Shown: positions 42,155 to 52,080, counted from the first letter of the stretch. The stretch: 64,000 nucleotides of DNA from Bacteroidales bacterium UBA7258 (GCA_002472565.1 DKSK01000027.1:101010-165009); one strand, 5' to 3'. Program-made: numbers and translations. Notes: generated from the letters alone by a model not told the origin.

Positions 42155-44050
42155 TTACTTCTCCTCGTTCTCACCGTTCTCAAGCTTGTCCTTGAGGGCC
42201 GCGAGAGCGGAGATGTCACCGAGAGTTGCCTTCTCAACTTTGGAGTTGACTGCCTTTGCAGTCTTCCTCGCATTGTCGGCCTCAGCGTGGATCTTGGCGT
42301 CACGCTCCTCGGAGTAAGTTCTGAGGTGGGATACGAGTACCCTCCTGGTGCTCCTGCGGAGTTCTACGATCTTGAACGGAAGGGTCTCGCCTACGGTGGC
42401 AGTCTTGCCGTCCTCCTTTACGAGGTCACGCGCGAAGCAGAAGGCCTCGGTGCCATCCTCGAGCTTAACGTTCGCTCCCTTGTCGGTGGTGCTCTCTACA
42501 GCGCCGTCAACAACGGAACCAACCGGATGCTTTGCCTCTAGTTCGTCCCAAGGATTAGGAGTGAGCTGCTTGTGGCCGAGGCTGAGCTTGTGGTTCTGCT
42601 CGTCGAAGTCAAGGATGATGACGTCGATCTTGTCGCCCACGTTGCATACCTCTGAAGGATGCTTGATCTTCTCCCAGGAGAGATCGCTGATATGGATGAG
42701 GCCCTCGATGCCGTCCTCAAGCTCGGCGAATGCGCCGAAGTTGGTGATGCTGCGAACGATGGCCGTGTGCTTGCTGCCTACAGGATACTTGTCGCGGATG
42801 CTGTCCCATGGATTAGGGGTAAGCTGCTTGAGACCGAGGGACATCTTCCTGTTCTCCCTGTCGAGAGAGAGGATGACTGCCGTAACCTCATCACCTACCT
42901 TGAGGAAGTCCTGAGCGCTGTGAAGCCTTGGAGACCAGCTCATTTCGCTGACATGGATGAGACCCTCGACACCTGGCTTGATCTCAACGAAGGCGCCGTA
43001 GTCGTTGACGAGGACAACTTTTCCGGTCACCTTGTCGCCTTCCTTAAGCTCAGCATCAAGGCTGTCCCATGGATGAGGAGTGAGCTGCTTCATGCCGAGA
43101 GCGATCTTCTGCTGCTGCTCGTTGAAGTCGAGAACTACAACCTTCACCTTGTCATTGATCTTGACGATGTCCTCAGGGTTGTTTACGCGGCCCCAAGAGA
43201 GATCGGTGATGTGGATGAGACCGTCGACTCCGCCAAGGTCAACAAATACGCCGTAGTTCTGAATGCCCTTGACGGTGCCTTCAAGAACCTGGCCCTTCTC
43301 AAGATGAGAGATGATCTCGGCCTTCTGCTTCTCAAGCTCGGCCTCGAGGAGAGCCTTGTGGGAAACAACCACGTTGCGGAACTCCTGGTTGATCTTTACT
43401 ATCTTGAAGTCCATGTTCTGTCCTACATATGCATCGTAATCCTTGATAGGATGGATGTCGATCTGTGAACCAGGGAGGAAGGCCTCGATGCCGAAGACAT
43501 CGACGATCATGCCGCCCTTGGTGCGGGACTTGATTAGACCCTTGACGACCTCGTTGCCATCGTAGGCCTTGTTGACGTTCTCCCAGCTGCGGCTCTGACG
43601 TGCCTTGGTGTGGGAAAGAACGAGCTGGCCCTTCTTGTCCTCCTGGCTTTCGACGTATACCTCTACGGTGTCGCCGACCTTAAGGTCAGGATTGTAGCGG
43701 AACTCGGTTGCAGGGATGACACCCTCGCTCTTGTATCCGATGTTGACGATCACTTCCCTCTTGTTGATTCCGGTGACCGTGCCTTCTACGACCTCGTTCT
43801 CTACAACCTTGGAGAGAGTCTGGTCGTATGCCTTCTCTATATCTTCCTTACTTACGTTGCCATAGACATTGTTCTCTTTCTCGAAAGAGTCCCAATCGAA
43901 CTTGTCCGGATCAACGGATGAGTTGAGACGTGCCTTCGGCTCTTCTGCCGCAGGTGCCTCCTCACTCTTAGGAGCTTCTGCCTTCACTTCCTCTGCCTTA
44001 GGGGCTTGTGTGGCGGCCTGCTCCACGATTTTCTTTTCTTCTTCTGCCAT
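42155..44050 (-). CDS. rpsA: 30S ribosomal protein S1
   Basis: A 631-residue protein with tandem S1 RNA-binding domains, each ending in a hallmark such as GLIHITDLSWGRVNNP, GLIHVSEMSWSPRL and GLIHISDLSWEKIKHP, preceded by GTVKGIQNYGVFVDLGG-like strands. About six S1 repeats. The Ala/Glu/Pro-rich first 40 residues and the Lys/Glu C-terminal tail are the Bacteroidota form. First gene of a four-gene operon with a perfect upstream promoter. Confidence 0.95.
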   Translation of the reverse strand: MAEEEKKIVEQAATQAPKAEEVKAEAPKSEEAPAAEEPKARLNSSVDPDKFDWDSFEKENNVYGNVSKEDIEKAYDQTLSKVVENEVVEGTVTGINKREVIVNIGYKSEGVIPATEFRYNPDLKVGDTVEVYVESQEDKKGQLVLSHTKARQSRSWENVNKAYDGNEVVKGLIKSRTKGGMIVDVFGIEAFLPGSQIDIHPIKDYDAYVGQNMDFKIVKINQEFRNVVVSHKALLEAELEKQKAEIISHLEKGQVLEGTVKGIQNYGVFVDLGGVDGLIHITDLSWGRVNNPEDIVKINDKVKVVVLDFNEQQQKIALGMKQLTPHPWDSLDAELKEGDKVTGKVVLVNDYGAFVEIKPGVEGLIHVSEMSWSPRLHSAQDFLKVGDEVTAVILSLDRENRKMSLGLKQLTPNPWDSIRDKYPVGSKHTAIVRSITNFGAFAELEDGIEGLIHISDLSWEKIKHPSEVCNVGDKIDVIILDFDEQNHKLSLGHKQLTPNPWDELEAKHPVGSVVDGAVESTTDKGANVKLEDGTEAFCFARDLVKEDGKTATVGETLPFKIVELRRSTRRVLVSHLRTYSEERDAKIHAEADNARKTAKAVNSKVEKATLGDISALAALKDKLENGENEEK

Positions 44051-44125
44051 AATTAATTAAATCTGACTAGTAGTTTAACATTATTTTTTGTCGCCCCACT
44101 GGCACTGCCCAGTCGAAAGGCGTCG

Positions 44126-44156
44126 CAAAGTTATAATCTTCCCGCGAATTAGCAAA
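44126..44156 (-). promoter_or_regulatory. promoter of the rpsA operon
   Basis: Minus-strand TAACTTTG (44133-44126) with TTTG (44156-44153) exactly 19 bases upstream. About 76 bases before the S1 start; the leader is AT-rich. Confidence 0.85.
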
Positions 44157-44282
44157 GTTTTACGACCATTAAAGCACAATTAAAGCACATAATCCCCGCC
44201 TCCGGCCCATCTCAATCCTCCTTCAATCCTCCACTTCTTCCTTCACCATATCCGGTCACCAGAGTCTCGTCGGCCCTTTCCT

Positions 44283-44864
44283 TCACCGCATTTTGATTAC
44301 AGATATCAGGGCGAGGAAGACTGGAAGGTAATCTTTGAGAGACACTCTGAGAACAGCCAGAGCTTTCTGAATCTCACTCGTAACAGTGCGGAGAGGAATT
44401 CCCAAGGTCTCAGAAATCTCCTTATAAGTCTTGCCCTCAAGCCTGCTCATGCGGAAAATCTCGGCGGAAAGACCGGACATTGATGAAAGCTCACGCTCAA
44501 ATATTTCCTCAATTTCATCAGAGAAAATCCTTGCAGTCAACTCATCATTTTCAAGAAGCCTCAACTTCGCATCCAGCAAGGCCTGCTCATAGATATTCCT
44601 ATGACGGTTGTCCGTACTGGCCTTCGTCCTGACGGCATCAAGACACTTGTGCTTGACTATCCCGAGCAGATAAGCCGGGACCTTATCACCCTCAACTGCC
44701 AGTCCCTCTCTCGAATCCCATAAGGCCATGAAACTTTCTGCCACGACATCCTCCGCGGCACTCCTGTCCTGAAGATAAGACAGGGCTATCAGCCTGAACC
44801 TTTCACTATACTTATTGAAAAGTGCGGTAAACTCTGATATGCTGATTTTTGTCCTCTCTTCCAT
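44283..44864 (-). CDS. ECF-type RNA polymerase sigma factor
   Basis: A 193-residue sigma-70 family protein. Region 2: YSERFRLIALSYLQDRSAAEDVVAES (about 18-45) and FMALWDSRE. Region 4: YKEISETLGIPLRTVTSEIQKAL (about 150-172) forms the recognition HTH, with the spacing of Bacteroidetes ECF sigmas. A hydrophobic C-terminal tail (YLPVFLALISVIKMR) is typical. It follows the end of the PUL and is the plausible partner of the FecR anti-sigma at 55619, though these genes lie 10.7 kb apart on either side of the PUL rather than side by side. Confidence 0.93.
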   Translation of the reverse strand: MEERTKISISEFTALFNKYSERFRLIALSYLQDRSAAEDVVAESFMALWDSREGLAVEGDKVPAYLLGIVKHKCLDAVRTKASTDNRHRNIYEQALLDAKLRLLENDELTARIFSDEIEEIFERELSSMSGLSAEIFRMSRLEGKTYKEISETLGIPLRTVTSEIQKALAVLRVSLKDYLPVFLALISVIKMR

Positions 44865-45078
44865 TTCCTGACAAACTTAAGCAAAATCTTCGAGAGAATC
44901 AGCAAGAAAATTCGTGCCGCCAGCCAAAACCGGCCCTCAATACCACCCTATATTTTCCTTTCAAGGGCTACAACTATACGATAGACATCTACGCAGATGA
45001 TGATGCCATCATAGGCTTCAGCGGCATGGCAATGTTCGAGCAATACGCCACGTGCAATACTCATGAAATGCACTATGA

Positions 45079-45123
45079 AAGGAGGGTGCATCCCTTGATG
45101 TTATCGCGGAATACACCCTCCTT
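45079..45123 (-). terminator. inverted repeat past the end of the PUL
   Basis: Stem AAGGAGGGTG (45079-45088) against CACCCTCCTT (45114-45123), a 10-bp perfect inverted repeat with a 25-base loop, 24 bases after the PUL's last stop. No long T-run; a transcript-stabilizing hairpin or weak terminator. Confidence 0.5.
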
Positions 45124-45146
45124 GGGAGCTTAGGGTATGAGGCGGT

Positions 45147-46751
45147 TTACTTGACTTCGAGTTCGACGGAGTCAAACTTGGTTATCGTGAGAGTACCGGC
45201 GTCATAGGCCGCCTTCTGGTCGGCGCTTACGAAGATCTTCTTGAAATTAGGAGCCGCCGATGGATCTCCGTACCAGCTCTTGGCCTCTCTCTTCGCATTG
45301 AGGCTCTTTAGAGCCGGGCAGGCGGACACATCTATGGACTCCAAATCCTCATATGAGAGATAGTAGGAATTTGCAGACAAGTCTATGTTCTTCACCTGGG
45401 AGCCGGAGAAAGTGACGGAGGAAACGGTGATGTAGTCGTAATTTCCTGTCACCAGCTTCAGATTATCGACCGGACTGTCTCCGAGTTTGACTGTCGAGAA
45501 ATTCTGGCAGGCATTTAGCGTGACACTTGTCAAGTGAGTGCAGGCAGAGAGGTCGATGTCAGAGATTCTGACGCGGTTGAGAGTCAAGGTAGCGAGTTTA
45601 GGGAAGGCCTCCAGTCCGGCGAGAGAAGAGAGGGAGACTGAACCCCAGCTTGAGGTGCTGCCTATGGCCAATTCGGTACCTTCGATTCCAGGGCCCGCAA
45701 GCTCAGCCTTCTCCGAGCCATCCTCCGCAATGATCCAGCCTGCATTGCTGAGCATATTGCGCAGCTGAGGGTCAGGGATCGTAGCCCAGACAGGGTTCGG
45801 ATTCTGCTGCTTGATATAGACTGAGCCATAGACAACAGTGTCGTAGTAGCCTTTTCTCTTGTAGAACTGGATAGTAGCTCCGCGGCTGCCCGAAGCGGCA
45901 TCGCAATGGAGAACGATGTTGATAGTTTTTAGGCCATCCTCTCCTGCAGGGGTCTCGGTCTTGGACTTCTCGACGAGCCATGAAGGCAGATTGTAGCTGA
46001 AATCTACGTTGCTCTTCAGCTCGACAGGAATGTCATAGGCGGCCAGATCCTTGATTATTCTTCCGTCTCCGCCATTGACGTAGGCGGTATCCCTCTGGGC
46101 CTGGCGAATATTCACAATGATAGGCACTTCAGCAGAGGCATCGGAAACATCGGAAGCGCCGATACGGATCATGCCATCCCTGGCCTTAAAGACATTGGAT
46201 CGTGCTATATTGAAGGTTATGAGCTTCTTTCCGAAGGCCTCGGTTGTTTCTCCTCTGGAAATCCAATCCTTAGCCTCGTCGCTGATCTCAGTCTCCAGCT
46301 CAGGCATATTCGAAACAAGACTTACCGTAATCTGCGTGGCGTCGGCGCCTACAAAGACCGAATCCGCACTGGAAAGCTCGAGCATAAAGGCAGGATTGGA
46401 GGTGATTTTGAGGGTCTTGACGGCAGAACCGGCGAAAACCTTGAAGGTGGCTTCGCGGACATCTGCGGTCTCATTAGCGTCAACCTTCACGCTGAGTTCA
46501 CTTCCGCTATGGCCGCTCTCCGAGCCCAGCTCGACCCAGTCGCACAGGCCCGAGACTTTCCAGTCCTCTGATGAGGTGACCTTCACGGAGAAGGCACCGC
46601 CCTCAGGACCCGCGATGAGGCTCTCCTCGGACAGGGTGATGGAACTATCGTCCGTCTCCCTGTCATCGGAACCCGAATTCTTGTCGCAGCCGACGGAGAG
46701 CATCAGAGCTGTCGCGGCGGCGAATATCAATGATATCTTATACTTTTTCAT
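45147..46751 (-). CDS. BACON-domain lipoprotein with LRR-like C-terminus
   Basis: A 534-residue surface lipoprotein (lipobox SVGCDKN, Cys 22). BACON domain near residues 40-120 (SLIAGPEGGAFSVKVTSSEDWKVSG), two more BACON-like segments to about 320, then a leucine-rich-repeat-like region (about 330-480: SLAGLEAFPKLATLTLNRV, ISDIDLSACTHLTSV). BACON domains bind carbohydrate or mucin in PULs; LRR-like ends are unusual beside them. Last PUL gene, 14 bases after the GH18 endoglycosidase. Role as glycan-binding surface protein is inferred. Confidence 0.78.
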   Translation of the reverse strand: MKKYKISLIFAAATALMLSVGCDKNSGSDDRETDDSSITLSEESLIAGPEGGAFSVKVTSSEDWKVSGLCDWVELGSESGHSGSELSVKVDANETADVREATFKVFAGSAVKTLKITSNPAFMLELSSADSVFVGADATQITVSLVSNMPELETEISDEAKDWISRGETTEAFGKKLITFNIARSNVFKARDGMIRIGASDVSDASAEVPIIVNIRQAQRDTAYVNGGDGRIIKDLAAYDIPVELKSNVDFSYNLPSWLVEKSKTETPAGEDGLKTINIVLHCDAASGSRGATIQFYKRKGYYDTVVYGSVYIKQQNPNPVWATIPDPQLRNMLSNAGWIIAEDGSEKAELAGPGIEGTELAIGSTSSWGSVSLSSLAGLEAFPKLATLTLNRVRISDIDLSACTHLTSVTLNACQNFSTVKLGDSPVDNLKLVTGNYDYITVSSVTFSGSQVKNIDLSANSYYLSYEDLESIDVSACPALKSLNAKREAKSWYGDPSAAPNFKKIFVSADQKAAYDAGTLTITKFDSVELEVK

Positions 46752-46765
46752 GGTATTGTCAGATG

Positions 46766-48184
46766 TTAATTACCGTATGGTACGGTTTCGAATGAACGAG
46801 TCTGAGGATAGTAGTACTGAGGAGTCTTGAGCCTTGAGCCATAAAGCCCTTCGGCAAGATTGCTCAGACTGTTGAACTGATAAGAAGAGCCCTGGTTATT
46901 AGCCGCCCATGGCGCGAAAATCATTACATAGCCATAGTCGCTCTGGGCCCACCTCTTCGCACTGCTTACGGAAATAGAGCCGCCTCGGGCAAACTCGATT
47001 GAATTGGCGGAGCAGTTGGCGTGGGTCATGCCCTGGAGAGGGTGGCCGGACCCGCCATAGTTTGCAACTGCGATGTCCAGCCATTCTCCGGCCGGGATTC
47101 CGTCCACATAGTCGGTTCCGCCCATGCTGCCGTACTGGAAGGTCGTCACGAGCTTGTCAGGCATGGCCTTCTTGGTCTCGAACATAAGCCTCGAGCCAGC
47201 GGCATTGGAAGGATTGGTAAAGAGAGGATTGGAAAGGTCAGGGGCGGCAGAGTATTCGTCATCGAAGTTGACTCCGTCGAAGCCGTAGGAATAGCAGATG
47301 GCGGCTATCTTCCGGGCGAAATCCTGGGCTCCTATCTTCGAAAGCTGCGCGAGGCCGGACTCGTCATGGTTGCCGAGCAGTCCCATAAGGACTTTCACTC
47401 CCCTTTCCTTGAGAGGCCTTATGATTTCATCGGCATGGTCAAGGATGAACTGGCACTGAGGATTGCTGAACACATAGACCTCACCTTTCTCCCTGTCATA
47501 GTTGATATTGTAGGCGAAGAAGCAGACATAGTCAATAAGAAGGCGCCCGTCTTGCATCTCCCACTGGAGAATATTGAGAGGGTTGGTGTCATTGACCTCA
47601 AGGTAGCAGAAGACACTCTTCTCGCCCGGTTTGCGCAGGGCTGTGGCCTGAGTGTAGCTGTTCTTCACCAGATAGACAAGCCTGGATTCATCCTCGGAGA
47701 CCTTGACTCCGTCTGTCGAAGTAGTGGCCTTCAGAGGAATCATGTAAGTGACTCCGTCTTCATAGTCCGCCGTGTCGAGAGGTTTCATTGTAAGGTCGAG
47801 GGAGTAGGATTTCGTCTCATCCGGAGCTACCACGATCTTGCCTCCGTTCTGGAGGGTGAGAGAATCGGCAGGATAGAGTTTAAAGGAAGTTCCGTGCTCC
47901 GCATTGTAGGCGTCGAGATAGGCGGGGTCGAATTCCACCTTCACGTCTACGCCCTTCTTCGGCGCCCTCGGAAGATAGAAGGCGAGCTTAGTCTGGTAGC
48001 AATCCTTGCGGAGTTCTACAACGGTGCTTGACTTGCCGCTTACAGCATCGCGGAGAGTCGCATTGAGGCTGGTCACGTTGGCGTAGGCGTCCTCGTTGAC
48101 ATGGTCGACGGTAATATCGTCCGTGCAGGAGGTAAGAGCCACGGCCAGAACGGCCATCATGATTATTGTCTTATTCATTTTCAT
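46766..48184 (-). CDS. GH18 endo-beta-N-acetylglucosaminidase with N-terminal DUF1735
   Basis: A 472-residue lipoprotein enzyme (lipobox ALTSCTDD, Cys 20). DUF1735 spans about 25-175; the GH18 barrel starts about 190 and has the catalytic motif FDGVNFDDEY (D308, E310), with the EndoH-like FDDE. Enzymes of this layout (e.g. the BT_3987 type) release high-mannose N-glycans from glycoproteins. Position at the end of the SusC/SusD PUL and cell-surface lipid anchor support that. The second acid of the classic DxxDxDxE reads N here. Confidence 0.85.
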   Translation of the reverse strand: MKMNKTIIMMAVLAVALTSCTDDITVDHVNEDAYANVTSLNATLRDAVSGKSSTVVELRKDCYQTKLAFYLPRAPKKGVDVKVEFDPAYLDAYNAEHGTSFKLYPADSLTLQNGGKIVVAPDETKSYSLDLTMKPLDTADYEDGVTYMIPLKATTSTDGVKVSEDESRLVYLVKNSYTQATALRKPGEKSVFCYLEVNDTNPLNILQWEMQDGRLLIDYVCFFAYNINYDREKGEVYVFSNPQCQFILDHADEIIRPLKERGVKVLMGLLGNHDESGLAQLSKIGAQDFARKIAAICYSYGFDGVNFDDEYSAAPDLSNPLFTNPSNAAGSRLMFETKKAMPDKLVTTFQYGSMGGTDYVDGIPAGEWLDIAVANYGGSGHPLQGMTHANCSANSIEFARGGSISVSSAKRWAQSDYGYVMIFAPWAANNQGSSYQFNSLSNLAEGLYGSRLKTPQYYYPQTRSFETVPYGN

Positions 48185-48198
48185 GGTCTATATCAAGT

Positions 48199-49374
48199 TT
48201 ATGGAAGATTGACCTTTGGCCATTTGCATGGATTGTCAAGGCTAAGGTCGTTGCCGTTGGCATAGTCGGTGAGAGTCTGGCCGGCGCCTTCATCGCATTT
48301 CCAATAGGCTGCGAGTCCGTCGGAAGCCGGATCGACTGAGTAGAAGTGTCCAGGGGCCTGCAGATCGCTCTGGGTCAGGCACTTGTTCCAGATACGCACC
48401 TCGGAGATATCTCCGTCGAAGTAGCGGTCGTCAGTGTAGGAGTAGCCGATCCAGAAGGCTCTGGAGCTGTTTTCCCCCTTGTCCGATCCATAGCCCGGGA
48501 ATGTGACAGAACTCATGCCGCAGTTCCCTGAAAGCTTGAGAGAACCGTTGAGGTAGACGGAGATATTGCCGTTATCGAAGACGCAGGCTATGTGGGTCCA
48601 TTTACCGGTCTCAAGCTGGAGGGAAGAATTGGTAAGGTTCCTGTCCGCCGCCACCTGGAGCTGGTTGTCAGGCACGCCGGCATCTCCGATACGGAGGAGG
48701 AAGTGACCTTCGACACCCATCAGGGTGGAGATAAGTCTGCCGAACTGGGCAGGACGCACAAGAGCCTCGAGGGTGAACTGCCTCATGCCGGAGAATTTCT
48801 CCGGAGTCTTCCACTCCTTGACACCGGCGCGGTTCTCAGCCATGTTGCAGACTACGTTGATAAGGGCGGCGCCCTTGAAAATGTAGTAGACTACGGTCTT
48901 TGACTTTATGGCATCCATGCCCTGGATATCCCTGAGTGCGACCGGCATCACGTAGACGGAGTCTCTATCGAGATCGCTGAGGCAGCTGAACTTCACCGTG
49001 GCGGTGGAGGAAGCGTTGGAACCAGGATTTATGGAGACCTTCCCTCCCTCGATAGCGCACATCGAATCAGGCAGGGCTTTAACGTCAGGGGCGGAATAAA
49101 TTTCCTTGTACTGGCCGAGAAGTTCAGGAGACGCTTTGAATTCGGCTGTCACCTGGCTTTCCACCTTGAGAGCCGAGCCTATGGACAGGCTCCTCGTCAG
49201 GGAAGAGGATGTAGGCTTGACCAGAATCTCGTCAGTGACCGCCTGAGTGTTGATGTAGAGCTTATTGTCGAAATGATGCTTGTCCAGCTGCTCCCTCTCG
49301 GTGGTGCAGGAAGCCGCCAGAGCCACGGCCGCGGCCAGGACAGCAAGCGTTTTTATCTTGTTCATGATCTTCAT
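48199..49374 (-). CDS. DUF1735 + LamG (concanavalin-like) lipoprotein
   Basis: A 391-residue protein with lipobox AASCTTER (Cys 23), a DUF1735 domain (about 30-170) shared with the downstream endoglycosidase, and a LamG domain (about 195-380): FTLEALVRPAQFGRLISTLMG, LETGKWTHIACVFDNGNISVYLNG, GDISEVRIWNKCLT. No hydrolase motif, so probably a glycan-binding surface protein like BT_3986. 14 bases ahead of the endoglycosidase gene. Confidence 0.82.
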   Translation of the reverse strand: MKIMNKIKTLAVLAAAVALAASCTTEREQLDKHHFDNKLYINTQAVTDEILVKPTSSSLTRSLSIGSALKVESQVTAEFKASPELLGQYKEIYSAPDVKALPDSMCAIEGGKVSINPGSNASSTATVKFSCLSDLDRDSVYVMPVALRDIQGMDAIKSKTVVYYIFKGAALINVVCNMAENRAGVKEWKTPEKFSGMRQFTLEALVRPAQFGRLISTLMGVEGHFLLRIGDAGVPDNQLQVAADRNLTNSSLQLETGKWTHIACVFDNGNISVYLNGSLKLSGNCGMSSVTFPGYGSDKGENSSRAFWIGYSYTDDRYFDGDISEVRIWNKCLTQSDLQAPGHFYSVDPASDGLAAYWKCDEGAGQTLTDYANGNDLSLDNPCKWPKVNLP

Positions 49375-49375
49375 A

Positions 49376-50452
49376 TTACTTTTCAGGCGAAGGATTCATT
49401 ATGGAAATGGCCTTGCCAATGTTGCTGTACACTTTGGTAATGTTGTAATAGTCGACTTGCGCATTGTCTACGCAGAGTCCGGCCTTAGTGTAATTGGACT
49501 CAGGAACAGCAGTCCAGTAGGCGGCGCCGGTAATGGCCGTAAGGGACTTTTCATTCTCGTCCGTTCCGTTGAATTTTCCCCTGTTATCGGTAGGATCCGT
49601 CACGGAAATCGTGGTTACGCCCACGATGAACTTGCCGGAAGGTACGTCCGCGGAGATGTTCTGGTTGACAGTGTAGGAAAGATCGTAGCTGGAAACGCAG
49701 CTCAGGGCAGGGATGATGATATACTTCGCCTTCTCAAGGACAGAGGTCTGGGCGAGGATGTATTTAGGAGTACCCTCGAAGAAGACCAGCTTGTCTTGGT
49801 GGGCTTTCATCCATTCTTCAGCCTTGCCGAAGAAAGCCTCCTGCCTTGCGGAGAGGTCGGCCTTTCCCTCTTCACGGAGACTCAGAGGATTTTTTCCGGA
49901 GTAGATGATGTTCACGCCATCGTAGCCATATTTGTCGGCCACCTTCAGAGCCTGTGACACCTTCTCTTCCATCCACGGAACGAATCTTCCGAGAGAGTCA
50001 CCAGGAGCCGTGTAGGTAGGGTCAAGCGCGGCCTTCTCTTCCTCTGCGGCCACCATGGCCTTGTACTCCGATTCAAAGGCATTGTAGCTGATCTGCATAA
50101 GGGTAGGGATGGCCTTGAGCTGACGGTTCTCGGCCATTTCGCTGACCATGGCGTCGGAGAGATTGTCCGCATTTTTGAGGATCACGTAGTCCACGCTGTC
50201 AGGGAGGCAGTTGATGTGGTCCGCGCGTCCGGAAGGGGCCTCGGCCTTGTTGTCGAACTTGGCTATGAGGACCTGGTGTTCAGTGGCATGATAAGCCCTG
50301 ACGGAGGCCATATAAGCCTCATATAGTCCATGGTTCTTTGATTCGAGGGTCTCGTACTTAACCTTCAGGGGCTCGGTATCGGTCCAGTCTGAGCAAGAGA
50401 CAGCCAGAGCCGCGAGGACAAGTCCGGAAAATATCTTTGTCAATGTTTTCAT
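49376..50452 (-). CDS. GH18-like surface glycan-binding protein, catalytic acids missing
   Basis: A 358-residue lipoprotein (lipobox AVSCSDWT, Cys 20) with the GH18 barrel of PUL endoglycosidases: the DGVN strand (D178) is kept, but the region equivalent to FDDE reads IIYS, so I183 and S185 replace the catalytic Asp and Glu. It matches BT_3985-type proteins, which bind but do not cut N-glycans. Two bases separate its stop from the next start. Binding role is inferred. Confidence 0.85.
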   Translation of the reverse strand: MKTLTKIFSGLVLAALAVSCSDWTDTEPLKVKYETLESKNHGLYEAYMASVRAYHATEHQVLIAKFDNKAEAPSGRADHINCLPDSVDYVILKNADNLSDAMVSEMAENRQLKAIPTLMQISYNAFESEYKAMVAAEEEKAALDPTYTAPGDSLGRFVPWMEEKVSQALKVADKYGYDGVNIIYSGKNPLSLREEGKADLSARQEAFFGKAEEWMKAHQDKLVFFEGTPKYILAQTSVLEKAKYIIIPALSCVSSYDLSYTVNQNISADVPSGKFIVGVTTISVTDPTDNRGKFNGTDENEKSLTAITGAAYWTAVPESNYTKAGLCVDNAQVDYYNITKVYSNIGKAISIMNPSPEK

Positions 50453-50466
50453 TTTCTGACTTCCTT

Positions 50467-52080
50467 TTATTTGTTCTTGCAGTCGAACCAGAGTCTGGTG
50501 GCCATTTCGTCAGGGCCTCCGAGGTAGCTGGAGACGGCTTTTGTGATGTTCTCTCTGTTGTTGATGTACTCGTCCGCAGGATACTTCAGTCTGCGGGCTC
50601 CTTCCTGTGAGTCCACCATGCCGTTACTCTTGTTGCCGGAGGCGGTGGCAGGGAGGATGTGAGGGTAGCCGGTACGGCGGATGTCAGCCCAGGACTCGTT
50701 TCCGAGCAGCCAGTCTGCGATCCACTTCTGGATCATGATTCTCTCCTGCTTCTCCTCTACGTCTGCTTCCTCGTTCCATGCGATAGTCACGTTGGAAAGC
50801 ACGTCGCCGTAAGTATTGGAGCCGCTCGGGTCCACATAGGTTCCAGGGACCTTCTTGCTGTCGGCCATATAGCCGGAAGCTCCGGAGACACCCCACTGCT
50901 CGAAGGAAAGCCTGATGCCTTTCTCATAGAAATCCTTGGCGGTCCCGCCCATGTCGTAACCGAAGACTGCCACGGCCTCGGCCTTGAGGAAGGCGACCTC
51001 TGCAGGGTTCATCAGAACAAGAGGAGAATTCTGGCTTATCTTGACGCCGGAATATTTATGGCCGACAGTGCTGTGGTCAGGAATCACGATTCCATGGCGG
51101 AGTCCCACATAATCATAGCCAGGCCATTCGGATTTGGTGAAATAGGCAGACATTCTCGGATCGCCGTAACCACTCATGTAGGCGATGATGTCGGCGGCCG
51201 CATGGGAGTCTCCGCCCGTGGAGCAGATACTTCCGTCGGCGTGCTGGGCCATATTGTAATGGACTGCGACATAGATAGGATTTCCGTCTGTACCGAAAGT
51301 GGAAATCTGAGCGATGTCATCGATCGTCTCCATGGTTCCGACCTCATGTTTTGCCACCTCTTCGGCGGCCTTTCTGGAAAGTTCAGGGTCGGCGTAGGAA
51401 ATTCTCATCGCGAGCCTAAGCTTGAGAGAATTGGCGTAACGTATCCATTTCTCGACATTTCCTCCGTAGATGATGTCGGAAGAAGCGGCGAAATTGTTGG
51501 TCCTGTTCTCGGTGAGGGTGGCGATGGCCTCGTCAAGCTCGGAAATCATCTTGGTGTAGACCTCCTTCTGGGAGTCGTAAGGCACCTGGATCTTTCCGTC
51601 CTCGGTGATCTGAGAATAAGGGATCGGGCCGTAGGTGTCGGTAATCCTGTGCATCGCAGCAACCTTGATGACCTCGCCGACGGCCAGGATCACAGGATCA
51701 TCAGTGACCCTTTTCAGCTGGCGGTAGTTGGAGTAGATTACCGGGATGAACTTGTCGGAATACATGAACACGTTGGTCCAGTTGTCCGTAGGATTATAGT
51801 TTGAGATGGTGTTCCTGAAGCCTGGATTGGCGTCGGCCATGTAGCCGGCCATCGGGCCTCCGAGAAGGCACTCCGTAAACTGGGTCGTATTCACGTCAAG
51901 TGAAATCACGCCGCTTGCGATTCCGAGGAGGGAGCTGCGGATGATATAGCCGTCCCTCTGGAGTTCGCCGTCGTCAACTCCGAAAGGATCCCTGTTGATC
52001 TCTTCGTAGTTGGAGGTGCAGCCCGCCGCGGCTAGAGCCGCCGCAAAGGCGAATATAGTTTTGATAATTATCTTCTTCAT
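50467..52080 (-). CDS. SusD/RagB-family nutrient-binding lipoprotein
   Basis: A 537-residue outer-membrane lipoprotein (lipobox AAGCTSNY, Cys 21) that caps the SusC channel and binds glycan. It is of the SusD-like_2 type: NPTDNWTNVFMYSDKF, an early TPR-rich region, ARRLKYPADEYINNRENI near the C-terminus and the terminal LGGPDEMATRLWFD. It follows susC by 18 bases. Confidence 0.94.
   Translation of the reverse strand: MKKIIIKTIFAFAAALAAAGCTSNYEEINRDPFGVDDGELQRDGYIIRSSLLGIASGVISLDVNTTQFTECLLGGPMAGYMADANPGFRNTISNYNPTDNWTNVFMYSDKFIPVIYSNYRQLKRVTDDPVILAVGEVIKVAAMHRITDTYGPIPYSQITEDGKIQVPYDSQKEVYTKMISELDEAIATLTENRTNNFAASSDIIYGGNVEKWIRYANSLKLRLAMRISYADPELSRKAAEEVAKHEVGTMETIDDIAQISTFGTDGNPIYVAVHYNMAQHADGSICSTGGDSHAAADIIAYMSGYGDPRMSAYFTKSEWPGYDYVGLRHGIVIPDHSTVGHKYSGVKISQNSPLVLMNPAEVAFLKAEAVAVFGYDMGGTAKDFYEKGIRLSFEQWGVSGASGYMADSKKVPGTYVDPSGSNTYGDVLSNVTIAWNEEADVEEKQERIMIQKWIADWLLGNESWADIRRTGYPHILPATASGNKSNGMVDSQEGARRLKYPADEYINNRENITKAVSSYLGGPDEMATRLWFDCKNK

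Noticed and set aside
44849..45133. 94-codon plus-strand ORF between the sigma factor and the PUL end
   Set aside because: Its start lies inside the sigma gene on the other strand, it has no promoter or family likeness, and it ends in the inverted repeat.
47021..48031. 336-codon ORF opposite the GH18 gene
   Set aside because: Antisense of the DUF1735/GH18 coding sequence; no domain and no start signal.
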